Shown here in pieces: positions 8,721-17,895 of a DNA stretch of 64,000 bases. The position numbers and the translations under genes are program-made. The notes below the pieces were generated by a model. That model saw only the letters and a list, made by a program, of their open reading frames with translations, made no database searches and was not told the DNA's origin. Source of the DNA: Bacteroidales bacterium (GTDB taxonomy: Bacteria > Bacteroidota > Bacteroidia > Bacteroidales > P3); NCBI GenBank assembly GCA_017477025.1, contig JAFUYA010000019.1, positions 1 to 64,000 on the forward strand, given 5' to 3'. Each line of letters opens with the position of its first letter. Position 1 is the stretch's first letter.

Positions 8721-11700
8721 ATGAGAAGTATAGTTGAAGAATACTCAAAAGAACCGAAGATAAAAAATATAGTCAAACAAATTACCGAAAATAATTCCAA
8801 GACTCATATCGGTAATTTGGCAGGAAGTTCATTCGCTGTCATTGTCGCTGCCATAAAGTATCTGACGCAAGAATTTAAACATCTGATTATACTGCCTGAC
8901 AAAGAAAGTGCGGCCTATTTCGCTAATGATTTGGAAGAACTTTTTGAAGAAAGAGATTTGGATTACACTCAGAAAAATATACTTTTCTACCCTGCTACAA
9001 ACAAAAAACCGTATAGTAGCGATAATACCGAGAACGCTAACATTATCTTAAGGCTGGAAACGCTTAACAGACTTAATAACAAAGAGAACGTTACCGTTGT
9101 AACATATGCGGAGGCAATATGTGAAAAAGTTGCCAGCAAGAAACAGGTAGTATCTAAATCCGTTACAATAAACAGGAAGGATGAACTATCGGTTGATAAT
9201 CTTATTGACATTTTGGATGAATATCATTTTGAACGCGTTGATTTCGTTACCAAAAGCGGAGAGTATGCAATAAGAGGCGGAATAATTGACATATTTTCTT
9301 TCTCTCAACAAAAACCTTGTCGTATCGAAATGGAAGGTGATCTTGTGGAAAGCATAAGAACATTCGATATTGTATCACAAATAAGTATTGAACATATTGA
9401 TAAATTCGTCATTGTCCCTAATCTGCAAAGTGATGAGAACAAGAATGAGGCAAAACCTGAAAGTTTTTTATCCTATTTTGATGGAAACACCATTATTTGG
9501 ACACAGGAACTTGCTCTTACCATACAAAAAATCAAAGATTTTTATTCTCTGTCACAAAAGCTATTCCATGATAATGAAAGTGTTGTTCAAAAACTTTCCC
9601 CTGAATATCTCTTTTCATCAGAAACTGAAGTATTAAACGAAATAAAAAAATACAGCGTTGCCGAAGTAGGATTACCTTATTTAGATACGAAATATTTAAA
9701 TATTGATTATTCTTCCCAAAGCCAACCTTCCTTCAACGGGAATATGGATTTATTCGCCGATAATCTGGAACAATTAACATTGGACGGTTATAAGAATTAT
9801 TTCTTAGTTAAAGACGAAAAACAAAAATTAAGAATTAAGAAAATAATTGAACAATATACTGCAAAGGAAAAATCTTTCAATGTAGAATATTTACCGTTCA
9901 GTATTTCTAAAGGGTTCATTGACAACGAAAGAAAATGTACTTATTTTACGGATCACCAACTTTTTAACCGCTATCATAAATACTTCGTTCAAGACTCTTC
10001 GGAAAATAATGAAAAACTTACAATTGAAGACCTTGTAACGTTGAAACCGGGGGATTATATCACACATATAGATTATGGTGTCGGGATTTTCTCCGGTTTG
10101 GAAAAAATCGATGTAGGAGGCAAATGGCAGGAAGCAATTCGACTGATATATAAAAATAATGATGTTTTATACATATCAATCCATTCTTTACACAAAATCA
10201 GCAGATATACAGGTAAAGAAGGCACGGAACCTAAACTGAATCGTCTCGGATCAAATGCTTGGCAACAACTAAAACAAAAAACAAAGAAAAAAGTTAAGGA
10301 TATTGCTAAGGATTTGATAAAACTTTATGCACAAAGAAAAGCAAGTAAAGGTTTCAGATTTTCGGAAGACAGTTATTTACAGCACGAATTGGAAGCTTCT
10401 TTCATGTTTGAAGATACTGTTGATCAATACAAAGCGACAAAAGCTGTAAAGCAGGATATGGAGAAACCTTATCCTATGGACAGATTGGTATGCGGTGATG
10501 TAGGTTTCGGTAAAACGGAAGTGGCAATACGTGCCGCTTTTAAGGCAGTATGCGACAGTAAACAAGTAGCAGTCCTGGTTCCTACTACAATTCTTGCATT
10601 TCAACACTACAAAACCTTCAGTGAAAGATTGGAGAATATGCCGTGCAGGGTAGATTATCTCAACAGATTTCGTACTTCAAAGGACAAAACTAAGATTCTT
10701 AAAGACCTTCAAGACGGGAAAATAGATATATTGATAGGTACCCATAAAATTGTAGGAAAAGATGTTGTGTTCAAGGATTTAGGATTGCTTATCATTGATG
10801 AAGAACAAAAGTTCGGAGTAAGCATGAAAGAAAAATTGAGACAAATGAAGATCAACATTGATACCCTCACTCTTACTGCTACTCCTATACCGCGTACTCT
10901 GCAATTTTCCCTTATGGGTGCGAGAGATTTATCCGTTATTACCACTCCGCCTGCCAACAGACAACCCGTTATTACGGAGGTTGCGTCTTTCAATGAAGAC
11001 ATTATCCGTGATGCAATAATGAAAGAATTGAGTCGTGGCGGTCAAGTATTCTTTGTCAACAATAAAGTTCAAAATATTTATGAAGTTGCAACACTTATCA
11101 AACGTCTGATTCCCGATGCCAAAGTCTGTGTCGGACACGGTCAAATGGAAGGTCGGGAATTGGAAAATATTATGATGGATTTCATAAACGAAGAGTATGA
11201 TATCCTGGTTGCTACAACTATCATTGAAAACGGGTTGGATATTCCTAACGCTAACACTATCATAATAAACGATGCTCAGAATTATGGATTGAGTGATTTG
11301 CACCAACTACGCGGACGCGTAGGCAGAAGCAATAAGAAAGCCTATTGTTATTTACTCGTTCCCAGCAAGGAAATTATGACCGAGCAGGCACATAAACGTC
11401 TTTCGGCTATTGAGGAATTCTCATCCATAGGAAGCGGATTTGCTATTGCTATGCGTGATTTGGACATAAGAGGAGCAGGAAATATTTTGGGAGCAGAACA
11501 AAGCGGATTTATTTCTGAAATCGGCTATGATATGTATAATAAGATTCTTTCCGAAGCAATGCAGGAACTTCGGGAAGATGAATTTAAGGATTTGTTTGAT
11601 AAACAAGATAAGGAAGAACTTCAACGTTTCAACGATACCATAAAACTGCAAAGAGAATGCACCGTTGAAACGGATTTGGAAGTTTTGATTCCTGATTATT

Positions 11701-12119
11701 ATATTACCAATATTGCCGAGAGACTAAAAATCTACAAAGAATTAGACTCTATTACTGAAGAAACGGAGATGGCAGCTCTTCAAAGAGAATTGACCGACAG
11801 ATTCGGAAAGATTCCTGCTCCGACTTCGGATTTGTTTGAAATAGTGAGAATCAGAAAAACGGCAAGCAGTTTGGGAGTTGAGAAATTAACTCTTAAACGC
11901 GACAAAATGACACTTAACTTCACCTCAACGGCTGTCAGTTTCACGGATGAAGGTAAATTTAAGAACGTATTGCTGTTCGTCAGTCAGTATCCTCAGTATT
12001 GTCAATTGAAAGAAGACGGCAATATCCTGCAACTTACTGTTGATAAGGTAAAAACTGTAACTCAGGCGAAGAATATTCTTTGCAGGTTTGACGGTGATCC
12101 CGCAATTTCACAAATGTAA
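8721..12119 (+). CDS. mfd: Transcription-repair coupling factor Mfd
   Basis: 1132 residues, normal for Mfd. A UvrB-like N-terminal region (NLAGSSFAVIVAA near residue 33; GGIIDIFSFSQQKPCRIE near 192) is followed by the CarD-like RNA-polymerase-interaction domain (LKPGDYITHIDYGVGIF) and a RecG-like translocase: Walker A GDVGFGKTE at 592-600, DEEQ box (LLIIDEEQKFG), LTATPIPRTL, and the TRG/motif VI region GLHQLRGRVGRS-like (SDLHQLRGRVGRS). Mfd removes RNA polymerase stalled at lesions and recruits UvrA. The ATG at 8721 is chosen because an earlier in-frame TTG (8703) overlaps the promoter. recJ follows 39 bases later on the same strand, so the two repair genes are probably co-transcribed. Confidence 0.97.
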   Translation: MRSIVEEYSKEPKIKNIVKQITENNSKTHIGNLAGSSFAVIVAAIKYLTQEFKHLIILPDKESAAYFANDLEELFEERDLDYTQKNILFYPATNKKPYSSDNTENANIILRLETLNRLNNKENVTVVTYAEAICEKVASKKQVVSKSVTINRKDELSVDNLIDILDEYHFERVDFVTKSGEYAIRGGIIDIFSFSQQKPCRIEMEGDLVESIRTFDIVSQISIEHIDKFVIVPNLQSDENKNEAKPESFLSYFDGNTIIWTQELALTIQKIKDFYSLSQKLFHDNESVVQKLSPEYLFSSETEVLNEIKKYSVAEVGLPYLDTKYLNIDYSSQSQPSFNGNMDLFADNLEQLTLDGYKNYFLVKDEKQKLRIKKIIEQYTAKEKSFNVEYLPFSISKGFIDNERKCTYFTDHQLFNRYHKYFVQDSSENNEKLTIEDLVTLKPGDYITHIDYGVGIFSGLEKIDVGGKWQEAIRLIYKNNDVLYISIHSLHKISRYTGKEGTEPKLNRLGSNAWQQLKQKTKKKVKDIAKDLIKLYAQRKASKGFRFSEDSYLQHELEASFMFEDTVDQYKATKAVKQDMEKPYPMDRLVCGDVGFGKTEVAIRAAFKAVCDSKQVAVLVPTTILAFQHYKTFSERLENMPCRVDYLNRFRTSKDKTKILKDLQDGKIDILIGTHKIVGKDVVFKDLGLLIIDEEQKFGVSMKEKLRQMKINIDTLTLTATPIPRTLQFSLMGARDLSVITTPPANRQPVITEVASFNEDIIRDAIMKELSRGGQVFFVNNKVQNIYEVATLIKRLIPDAKVCVGHGQMEGRELENIMMDFINEEYDILVATTIIENGLDIPNANTIIINDAQNYGLSDLHQLRGRVGRSNKKAYCYLLVPSKEIMTEQAHKRLSAIEEFSSIGSGFAIAMRDLDIRGAGNILGAEQSGFISEIGYDMYNKILSEAMQELREDEFKDLFDKQDKEELQRFNDTIKLQRECTVETDLEVLIPDYYITNIAERLKIYKELDSITEETEMAALQRELTDRFGKIPAPTSDLFEIVRIRKTASSLGVEKLTLKRDKMTLNFTSTAVSFTDEGKFKNVLLFVSQYPQYCQLKEDGNILQLTVDKVKTVTQAKNILCRFDGDPAISQM

Positions 12120-12158
12120 AACGGGAACTTTTGATTAAAGAATAAAAAAGAAATATAT

Positions 12159-13979
12159 ATGAACAAAGTATGGAAATGTAAAGATTACGGTGAAAAGGAT
12201 AAAGTTGAGAAACTTGCCCTCGGTTTGTGCATGCCCAAAGATAACCCTACCGACAAAGACCTGCGTTGTTACCGTATAGTTGCTAATTTGTTAGTTCAAA
12301 GAGGTATTGATACTTATGACAAGGCAAAGGATTTCTTCCGTCCGGATCTGAACAAACTTCACAATCCGTTTTTGATGGAAGATATGGATAAAGCCGTTGA
12401 AAGGATTATGATAGCCGTTGATGCCAACGAGAAAATTATGGTGTATGGAGATTATGATGTAGACGGCACAAGTGCAGTTGCGTTAGTTTATTCCTATTTG
12501 CACACTTTTTATGAGAACTTGGATTACTACATCCCTGACAGATACGAAGAGGGATACGGGGTTTCTTTTAAAGGTATCAATTATGCCGCACAAACGGACG
12601 TCAAACTGATTATTTGCTTGGACTGCGGGATTAAAGCCATTGAAGAAATTGCTTATGCAGGAGAAAAAGGTATAGATTTCATAGTATGCGACCATCATCT
12701 GCCGGGGAAAGACTTGCCAAAAGCGTACTCCATTCTTGATCCGAAACTTGATGATTGCAAATATCCGTACGATGAGCTGTCGGGATGCGGTATCGGTTTT
12801 AAACTGATTCAGGCTTTACAACAAAAAAGAGAGAAACCTGCAGATGATTTGAAACAATACCTTGACTTGGTTGCCATAAGTATTGCCGCAGACGTAGTCC
12901 CGCTTACAGGAGAAAACAGGATTCTTGCATATCACGGACTAAAGGTAATAAATACCCGTCCGCGTGTCGGTTTAGAGGCAATTTTGGCTTGTGCAAATAT
13001 AACTCATGAAGAAAATTCAACGAATATTCAGCATGAAGACACTCAGAAAAAAACAAAACCGTACTTTAATAAGATACTTAACATTCAGGATCTAAGTTTC
13101 TTGATCGGTCCTCGTATCAATGCGGCAGGAAGAATGCAGTCCGCTAGAAAAGCAGTTGATTTATTAAAAACCAAAAATAAAGAAAAAGCCGAACGTATTG
13201 CAGAAGAAATTGACGGAAGTAATGAAGACCGTAAAGAGAAAGACCGTCAGGCTACTATTGAGGCTAAACAAGAAATCAACGACAGAGGTCTGAAAGATAA
13301 AAAATGTATTGTACTTTGCAATGAGAATTGGCATCAGGGTATAATAGGTATTGTGGCCTCAAGAATCGCTGAAGAAGACTATAAACCTACGGTAATATTT
13401 ACAAAAAACAACGGTATCATGACGGGATCGGCACGGTCCGTCAAAAATTTCGACATCTATTCGGCCATAGAAAAATGCAGACACTTGCTTACTCATTTCG
13501 GAGGACATAAATTTGCTGCAGGACTGTCCCTGAAAGAAGATAATTTTGCAGAATTTCAACGACTATTCGAAAATGAAGTTGAACAAAACATAAGCAATAT
13601 TTCTCTTGAGCCGGAAATAGACATTGATATGGAAATACGATTGGGCGATGCCTCGGAGAAACTACTGAGAATACTGCAACAATTTGAGCCGTTCGGACCG
13701 GATAATACAGAACCCGTTTTTATGTCTAAAGAGATATATGATGCCAACGGAGCAAGACAAGTGGGCAGAAATCATCTGAAATTTTCCGCAATTCCTATCA
13801 ACGAAAACATTCTTCCTATACCGTGCATAGGTTTCTCTCTTGCCTCCCACTACGATACACTTCGCTCCGGCAAAAAGATTGATTTGTGCTATTCTATAGA
13901 GGAAAACCGCTATCAGGGTCGCAGGGAACTACAACTAAACGTCAAAGATATAAAAGAATCAAAAGATAAAAATTATTAA
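12159..13979 (+). CDS. recJ: Single-stranded-DNA-specific exonuclease RecJ
   Basis: 606 residues. The DHH phosphoesterase core is complete: DYDVDGTSA from Asp98, LDCGI near 155, and DHH at 178-180 (CDHHLPGKDLPKAY). The DHHA1 part carries the RNA/DNA-binding GGHKFAAGL motif near 448, followed by the OB-fold region (about 500-600). RecJ is a 5'-3' exonuclease on single-stranded DNA in RecF-pathway recombination and mismatch repair. A highly charged helical stretch (about 345-385) separates the two halves. It sits behind mfd and ends 3 bases before the small [2Fe-2S] gene that opens the hydrogenase cluster, so transcription may continue into it. Confidence 0.97.
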   Translation: MNKVWKCKDYGEKDKVEKLALGLCMPKDNPTDKDLRCYRIVANLLVQRGIDTYDKAKDFFRPDLNKLHNPFLMEDMDKAVERIMIAVDANEKIMVYGDYDVDGTSAVALVYSYLHTFYENLDYYIPDRYEEGYGVSFKGINYAAQTDVKLIICLDCGIKAIEEIAYAGEKGIDFIVCDHHLPGKDLPKAYSILDPKLDDCKYPYDELSGCGIGFKLIQALQQKREKPADDLKQYLDLVAISIAADVVPLTGENRILAYHGLKVINTRPRVGLEAILACANITHEENSTNIQHEDTQKKTKPYFNKILNIQDLSFLIGPRINAAGRMQSARKAVDLLKTKNKEKAERIAEEIDGSNEDRKEKDRQATIEAKQEINDRGLKDKKCIVLCNENWHQGIIGIVASRIAEEDYKPTVIFTKNNGIMTGSARSVKNFDIYSAIEKCRHLLTHFGGHKFAAGLSLKEDNFAEFQRLFENEVEQNISNISLEPEIDIDMEIRLGDASEKLLRILQQFEPFGPDNTEPVFMSKEIYDANGARQVGRNHLKFSAIPINENILPIPCIGFSLASHYDTLRSGKKIDLCYSIEENRYQGRRELQLNVKDIKESKDKNY

Positions 13980-13982
13980 AAT

Positions 13983-14234
13983 ATGGAAAATGATAAAATA
14001 AATATAACCATTTGCTTAGGGTCTTCCTGTTTTGCAAGAGGCAATTCCCAAAATCTGAAATTTATTCAAGAATATTTGCAACAAAGAGGTTTGAAAGACA
14101 GAGTAAATTTCAAGGGACAATTATGCAGTAAATTGTGTAATGAAGGTCCTGTTATTATCATTAACGGAAAAACCTACAAAGAGGTCAACAAAATCAAATT
14201 GGAAGACATCTTGAATAAAACGTTTAACGTTTAA
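13983..14234 (+). CDS. Thioredoxin-like [2Fe-2S] ferredoxin (NuoE/HydC-type), hydrogenase-associated
   Basis: 83 residues. Cys11-x4-Cys16 and Cys48-x3-Cys52 fit the four ligands of a thioredoxin-fold [2Fe-2S] cluster as in NuoE and bifurcating-hydrogenase small subunits. The fold starts with ITICLGSSCFARGN. It probably passes electrons to or from the adjacent [FeFe] hydrogenase proteins. It starts 3 bases after recJ, and a 141-base AT-rich gap separates it from the sensory hydrogenase; that gap holds a short hairpin (GAAATCT with AGATTTC). No HydA/HydB-type flavoprotein is present, so it is not part of a standard trimeric bifurcating enzyme here. Confidence 0.8.
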   Translation: MENDKINITICLGSSCFARGNSQNLKFIQEYLQQRGLKDRVNFKGQLCSKLCNEGPVIIINGKTYKEVNKIKLEDILNKTFNV

Positions 14235-14375
14235 TTATCAATAAATTAACTTAAACAGCGAACATAATAAAATAAAAAGGCTTTTTTTTGACATTTTTAT
14301 TAAGAAATCTCGCATTTTCTTTAAGATTTCGTAAGTTTTTTCAGAAAAAATTCTTTAAGTCTGTAACAACAAATC

Positions 14376-16232
14376 ATGAACATAACATACCCGATATACA
14401 CAGAGAAAAACAATTGCCAGGATTGTTACAAATGCATCAAGGTTTGCCCCGTCAAGGCAATTAAATTTGAAGATTACTCCGCAAGTATCACCCCTGAACG
14501 ATGTATTTGGTGCGGTGCATGCGTTGAAATATGCCCTTCCAATGCCAAAAAAGTAAGAAATGATGTTGATACTGTGATACGGGCATTAAAAAACGGAGAA
14601 AAAATTATTGTTTCATTGGCTCCGAGTTATTTAAGCGAATTCTCGGATATACAGTCTGACACATTAATATCACTCTTTAAGGAATCGGGATTTTTCGGTG
14701 TAAGTGAGACGGCTTTAGGGGCTGAACTTGTGGCATTGAAAGCGAAAGAATGGTTCGCAAGCAGGGATAACGGCGTTTATTTTTCTTCATGTTGCCCGAC
14801 AACCGTTCAACTTGTAAGAAAATATTATCCTCAATACTCCGAAAATATCTCCCCTATTGCCTCTCCCGTTGAAGCCCACGCAACTTTCTTGAAACAATAC
14901 TATCCTGATACCAAGGTTTGTTTTGTAGGACCTTGTATTGCAAAAAAAACGGAGTTGAACTATTTAGGAAATAAATTAGACTACGTGCTTACATTCAGAG
15001 AAATACAGGAACTGTTCGAAACGTTGGGAGTAGATCCTGAATTTCAACGTCCCGATGAAAATGACAAGTTCATTCCTATGAAAGCAGGTATAGGAAACCT
15101 GTATCCGTCAGACGGCGGAATGCTGAAATGTATGATGGATATAAATAATGGAATGCCTGATGTCAAACAATATGTATCCGACAATAAACTTTCTGCAACG
15201 GAAAGCGAACAAAAAAACCGGGCATTTGATGATACCGCTTATGACATACAAAGTATTCCTAATGAATTTCTAACCGTATCTGGAGTAGAGAATGTAAGGG
15301 CTGTTCTGGAAGATGTAGATAAATTTGACAAGAATAAAAAATATTTCATAGAGATTCTCGGATGCAGCGGAGGTTGTGTTATGGGACCCGCAACAATAAA
15401 GAAAGCATCGGCTTTGGTAAAAAGGACACAAGTTTTTGATAATATCACTGCTTCCGAAGACAATAATGCATACAAAAAATTATTCAATACGAATATTACG
15501 GCAGACTTCACTAACATCACCGCTTTTGAGAGGAAGAGTTACACACAAAAAGATATAATAGAAATTCTCAAGAGGGTTAATAAAGTCAGTGAAGATGATT
15601 ATCTTAACTGCGGCGGGTGCGGCTATGATAATTGCAAGGCATTCGGTACTGCATTATTGGACGGGTTGGCAGAGAACGATATGTGCGTATCTTACATGAG
15701 AAGACTGGCACGTGATAAGACTAACATCTTGCTTAAAAAGATGCCGCAGGGGGTTGTCATAGTAGATGAAAATTTAAAGATTATACAAGCCAACGAAAAG
15801 TTTGCAATTACCTTAGGCAGTGAAATGGAGGAATTGTACAACATAAAACCTGGACTTAAAGGACTGGATATTACAAAAGAATTATCTTTTCATAAATACT
15901 TTTCTTCAGTACTCAACAGCTGCAATGATATATTGGAACAGGACATTCGGGACGGGGAGAATTTCTACCGTTTGAGCGTGTTCTCAGTGCAAGACCATCA
16001 ACAAGTTTGCGGAATAATAGAGAATATGCATGCACCCGAAGTAAGAAAAGACGTTGTATTGACGCGTACTCAGGATGTCATTAAGCAGAATATGAAAGTA
16101 GTGCAGCAGATTGCTTTTCTGTTAGGAGAAAATGCATCTTATACAGAGAGTATGCTTAATTCCATAGTTGAATCTCACTCTGATATAAACGATAATGATA
16201 ACGAACCCATAACTTTTGATATAAATGTCTGA
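14376..16232 (+). CDS. hydS: Sensory-type [FeFe] hydrogenase with PAS domain (HydS, group C3-like)
   Basis: 618 residues. An N-terminal 2[4Fe-4S] ferredoxin (CQDCYKCIKVCPVKAI and CIWCGACVEICPSNAK) is followed by the H-cluster domain: SSCCPTTVQL (Cys139-Cys140), VGPCIAKKTE and LGCSGGCVMGP supply all expected cluster cysteines. A further Fe-S motif (CGGCGYDNCKAFG near 410-422) and a PAS-like segment (MPQGVVIVDENLKIIQANEKF, about 460-480 on) close the protein. Catalytic hydrogenases lack this C-terminal layout; HydDB describes sensory group C enzymes of this kind, with subgroup C3 placed next to a phosphatase. Here a SpoIIE phosphatase gene overlaps by 8 bases. The proton-path Cys (first of the CC pair) is retained, so turnover may not be abolished. 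No signal peptide; cytoplasmic. Confidence 0.85.
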   Translation: MNITYPIYTEKNNCQDCYKCIKVCPVKAIKFEDYSASITPERCIWCGACVEICPSNAKKVRNDVDTVIRALKNGEKIIVSLAPSYLSEFSDIQSDTLISLFKESGFFGVSETALGAELVALKAKEWFASRDNGVYFSSCCPTTVQLVRKYYPQYSENISPIASPVEAHATFLKQYYPDTKVCFVGPCIAKKTELNYLGNKLDYVLTFREIQELFETLGVDPEFQRPDENDKFIPMKAGIGNLYPSDGGMLKCMMDINNGMPDVKQYVSDNKLSATESEQKNRAFDDTAYDIQSIPNEFLTVSGVENVRAVLEDVDKFDKNKKYFIEILGCSGGCVMGPATIKKASALVKRTQVFDNITASEDNNAYKKLFNTNITADFTNITAFERKSYTQKDIIEILKRVNKVSEDDYLNCGGCGYDNCKAFGTALLDGLAENDMCVSYMRRLARDKTNILLKKMPQGVVIVDENLKIIQANEKFAITLGSEMEELYNIKPGLKGLDITKELSFHKYFSSVLNSCNDILEQDIRDGENFYRLSVFSVQDHQQVCGIIENMHAPEVRKDVVLTRTQDVIKQNMKVVQQIAFLLGENASYTESMLNSIVESHSDINDNDNEPITFDINV

Positions 16233-17421
16233 TAATATTTTTGTAGAAGCGGGAAGTTTTCAATTGAATAAACACGGCAATATTGCCTGCGGAGATACTG
16301 TACTACTACACAAGTTTCCGAATCAGGAGCGTTGTATTGCTGTATTGTCTGACGGTTTGGGCAGCGGTATAAAAGCCAATGTCCTAAGTACAATGACTGC
16401 ATCAATGGCGATGAATTTCTCCATCAAAAGGGAACCTATCATGCGAACAGCTCGTACAATCATGGATACTCTTCCTGTAGACAGCAAAAGAAATATATCG
16501 TACTCAACTTTCACTATTATAGATATTGACGAAGACGGAGATACTGAAATAATGGAATTCGACAATCCTCCGTTGTTGCTTTTGCGTAACGGTAAGATTT
16601 CTCATTTGTCACCGCAAACTTTTACAATCAATGAAAGGATCAGCCAGCATAACTATGAACGCGTATTGAAATTATCAAACTTATCTCTAAAAAAAGGTGA
16701 CAGATTAATTGTTTATTCGGACGGAGTATCACAAAGCGGTATAGGCAACCCGAATATGCCGTTCGGTTGGGAAGAAGGTGTTGAAGATTTCATTGAACAG
16801 ATTGTAAAAAATAATAAGGATATTTCTGCACGCGAACTTGCACATCGCATTGTTAAGAAATCGGAAATGAATGACGGACTGAAATCCAAAGATGATACGT
16901 CTTGTATTTGTATCTATGTACGGGAACCGCGTAAATTGCTGATTTGTTCCGGTCCTCCGTTTGATGAGGAGAAAGATAAGTATCTTGCTGAAGTCATTTC
17001 TTCATATGACGGGAAAAAAATAGTCTGTGGCGGAACGACTTCTCAGATTATAGCCCGTGAATTACAAAAGGAAATTGAAGTTGATATGGATTTGGATAAA
17101 ATTGCTTCGGGGCTTCCGCCACAATCACATATTGACGGTGTGAATTTAGTAACAGAGGGAATTATTACTTTAGGAGCGTTGAGCAAAATACTGGAAGAAA
17201 ACCGTTTCAACGAGACTCCGCAGGATGATGCAGCATGGAATATTCTTAAATATGTAATGGATGCGGATATTATTGACATATTAGTAGGTACAAAAATAAA
17301 CGTAGCACACCAAGACCCGTCTTTACCCGTAGAATTGGAGATAAGACGCAATGTAATGAAACGAATCAAACGAATGATTGAAGAGAAACTTTTGAAAACG
17401 GTAAATTTGGAATTCATATAA
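16225..17421 (+). CDS. SpoIIE/PP2C-family serine phosphatase linked to HydS
   Basis: 398 residues. The PP2C-like core includes CGDTVLLH, VLSDGLGSGIKAN near residue 38, LIVYSDGVSQSGIG near 165, and DDTSCICIYV near 220, with the acidic metal-binding residues in place. The last 160 residues (from RKLLICSGPPFDEEKD) form a second domain of unknown role with CGGTTSQIIARE. It overlaps the hydS end by 8 bases, pointing to translational coupling. Group-C3 sensory hydrogenases are defined by such a neighbour. Inference: H-cluster state read through PAS controls dephosphorylation of a target, possibly acting on the hydrogenase at 17896. No anti-sigma or kinase partner lies in the window. Confidence 0.85.
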   Translation: MSDNIFVEAGSFQLNKHGNIACGDTVLLHKFPNQERCIAVLSDGLGSGIKANVLSTMTASMAMNFSIKREPIMRTARTIMDTLPVDSKRNISYSTFTIIDIDEDGDTEIMEFDNPPLLLLRNGKISHLSPQTFTINERISQHNYERVLKLSNLSLKKGDRLIVYSDGVSQSGIGNPNMPFGWEEGVEDFIEQIVKNNKDISARELAHRIVKKSEMNDGLKSKDDTSCICIYVREPRKLLICSGPPFDEEKDKYLAEVISSYDGKKIVCGGTTSQIIARELQKEIEVDMDLDKIASGLPPQSHIDGVNLVTEGIITLGALSKILEENRFNETPQDDAAWNILKYVMDADIIDILVGTKINVAHQDPSLPVELEIRRNVMKRIKRMIEEKLLKTVNLEFI

Positions 17422-17494
17422 TAAACACTTTACGGAAGATTTCCGACATCTTGATGCAGAATATCCTCCTGAGAGTAAAAAAACAGGAATAATT

Positions 17495-17743
17495 ATGGTA
17501 ACAGTTAGAGTGTGTGTCGGCACTTATTGCTATTTGCAAGGCGGACAACAATTGGCACAATGGAAGAACTACATTCCTAAAACATTAATGGACAAAGTAA
17601 CGTTTGTAGGTTCATCCTGTCTTGGTTGTAAAGAAGATAATGCAAAACCTCCTTATGCAAAGGTCGGTGAGGTGCTAATAGAAAGGGCTACTCCCGAGAA
17701 AATAATAGCAGAGATAGAAACACAATTAGAATTAATCAATTGA
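17495..17743 (+). CDS. Small thioredoxin-like [2Fe-2S] ferredoxin
   Basis: 82 residues. Cys7-x4-Cys12 and Cys42-x2-Cys45 are in positions expected for a NuoE-like [2Fe-2S] protein, though the second pair is spaced CxxC rather than the more usual CxxxC. It is the second such protein in the locus and lies between the phosphatase and the catalytic hydrogenase, so it is probably an electron carrier or regulatory partner for it. A gap of 73 bases separates it from the phosphatase. The 152-base region after it holds two hairpins upstream of the hydrogenase. Confidence 0.75.
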   Translation: MVTVRVCVGTYCYLQGGQQLAQWKNYIPKTLMDKVTFVGSSCLGCKEDNAKPPYAKVGEVLIERATPEKIIAEIETQLELIN

Positions 17744-17788
17744 TTGTAACATACAAACAGAAATTAATAAGTAAATATTAATATGGTT

Positions 17789-17848
17789 TTATTGCGATAA
17801 ATTTTCACTTTGTACGCAATAATAAATAATTTGTTTCGTTAAGACGAA
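17789..17848. promoter_or_regulatory. Two inverted repeats upstream of the catalytic hydrogenase
   Basis: TTATTGCG (17789-17796) pairs with CGCAATAA (17815-17822), and TTTCGT pairs with ACGAAA around a TAAG loop just before 17848. They fill the gap before the hydrogenase start at 17896. They could be an operator, an attenuator or a leader structure; no T run of terminator type follows and no TAnnTTTGC element is evident. Confidence 0.3.
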
Positions 17849-17895
17849 ATTAATAAGGGTTTGTAACTAAAACAAAAGAAAGAATTAATTAGGAA

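Noticed and set aside
14376-16232. HydS as the main catalytic hydrogenase
   Set aside because: The PAS-containing C-terminus and overlap with a phosphatase gene fit a sensor better; the protein at 17896 is the more likely enzyme.
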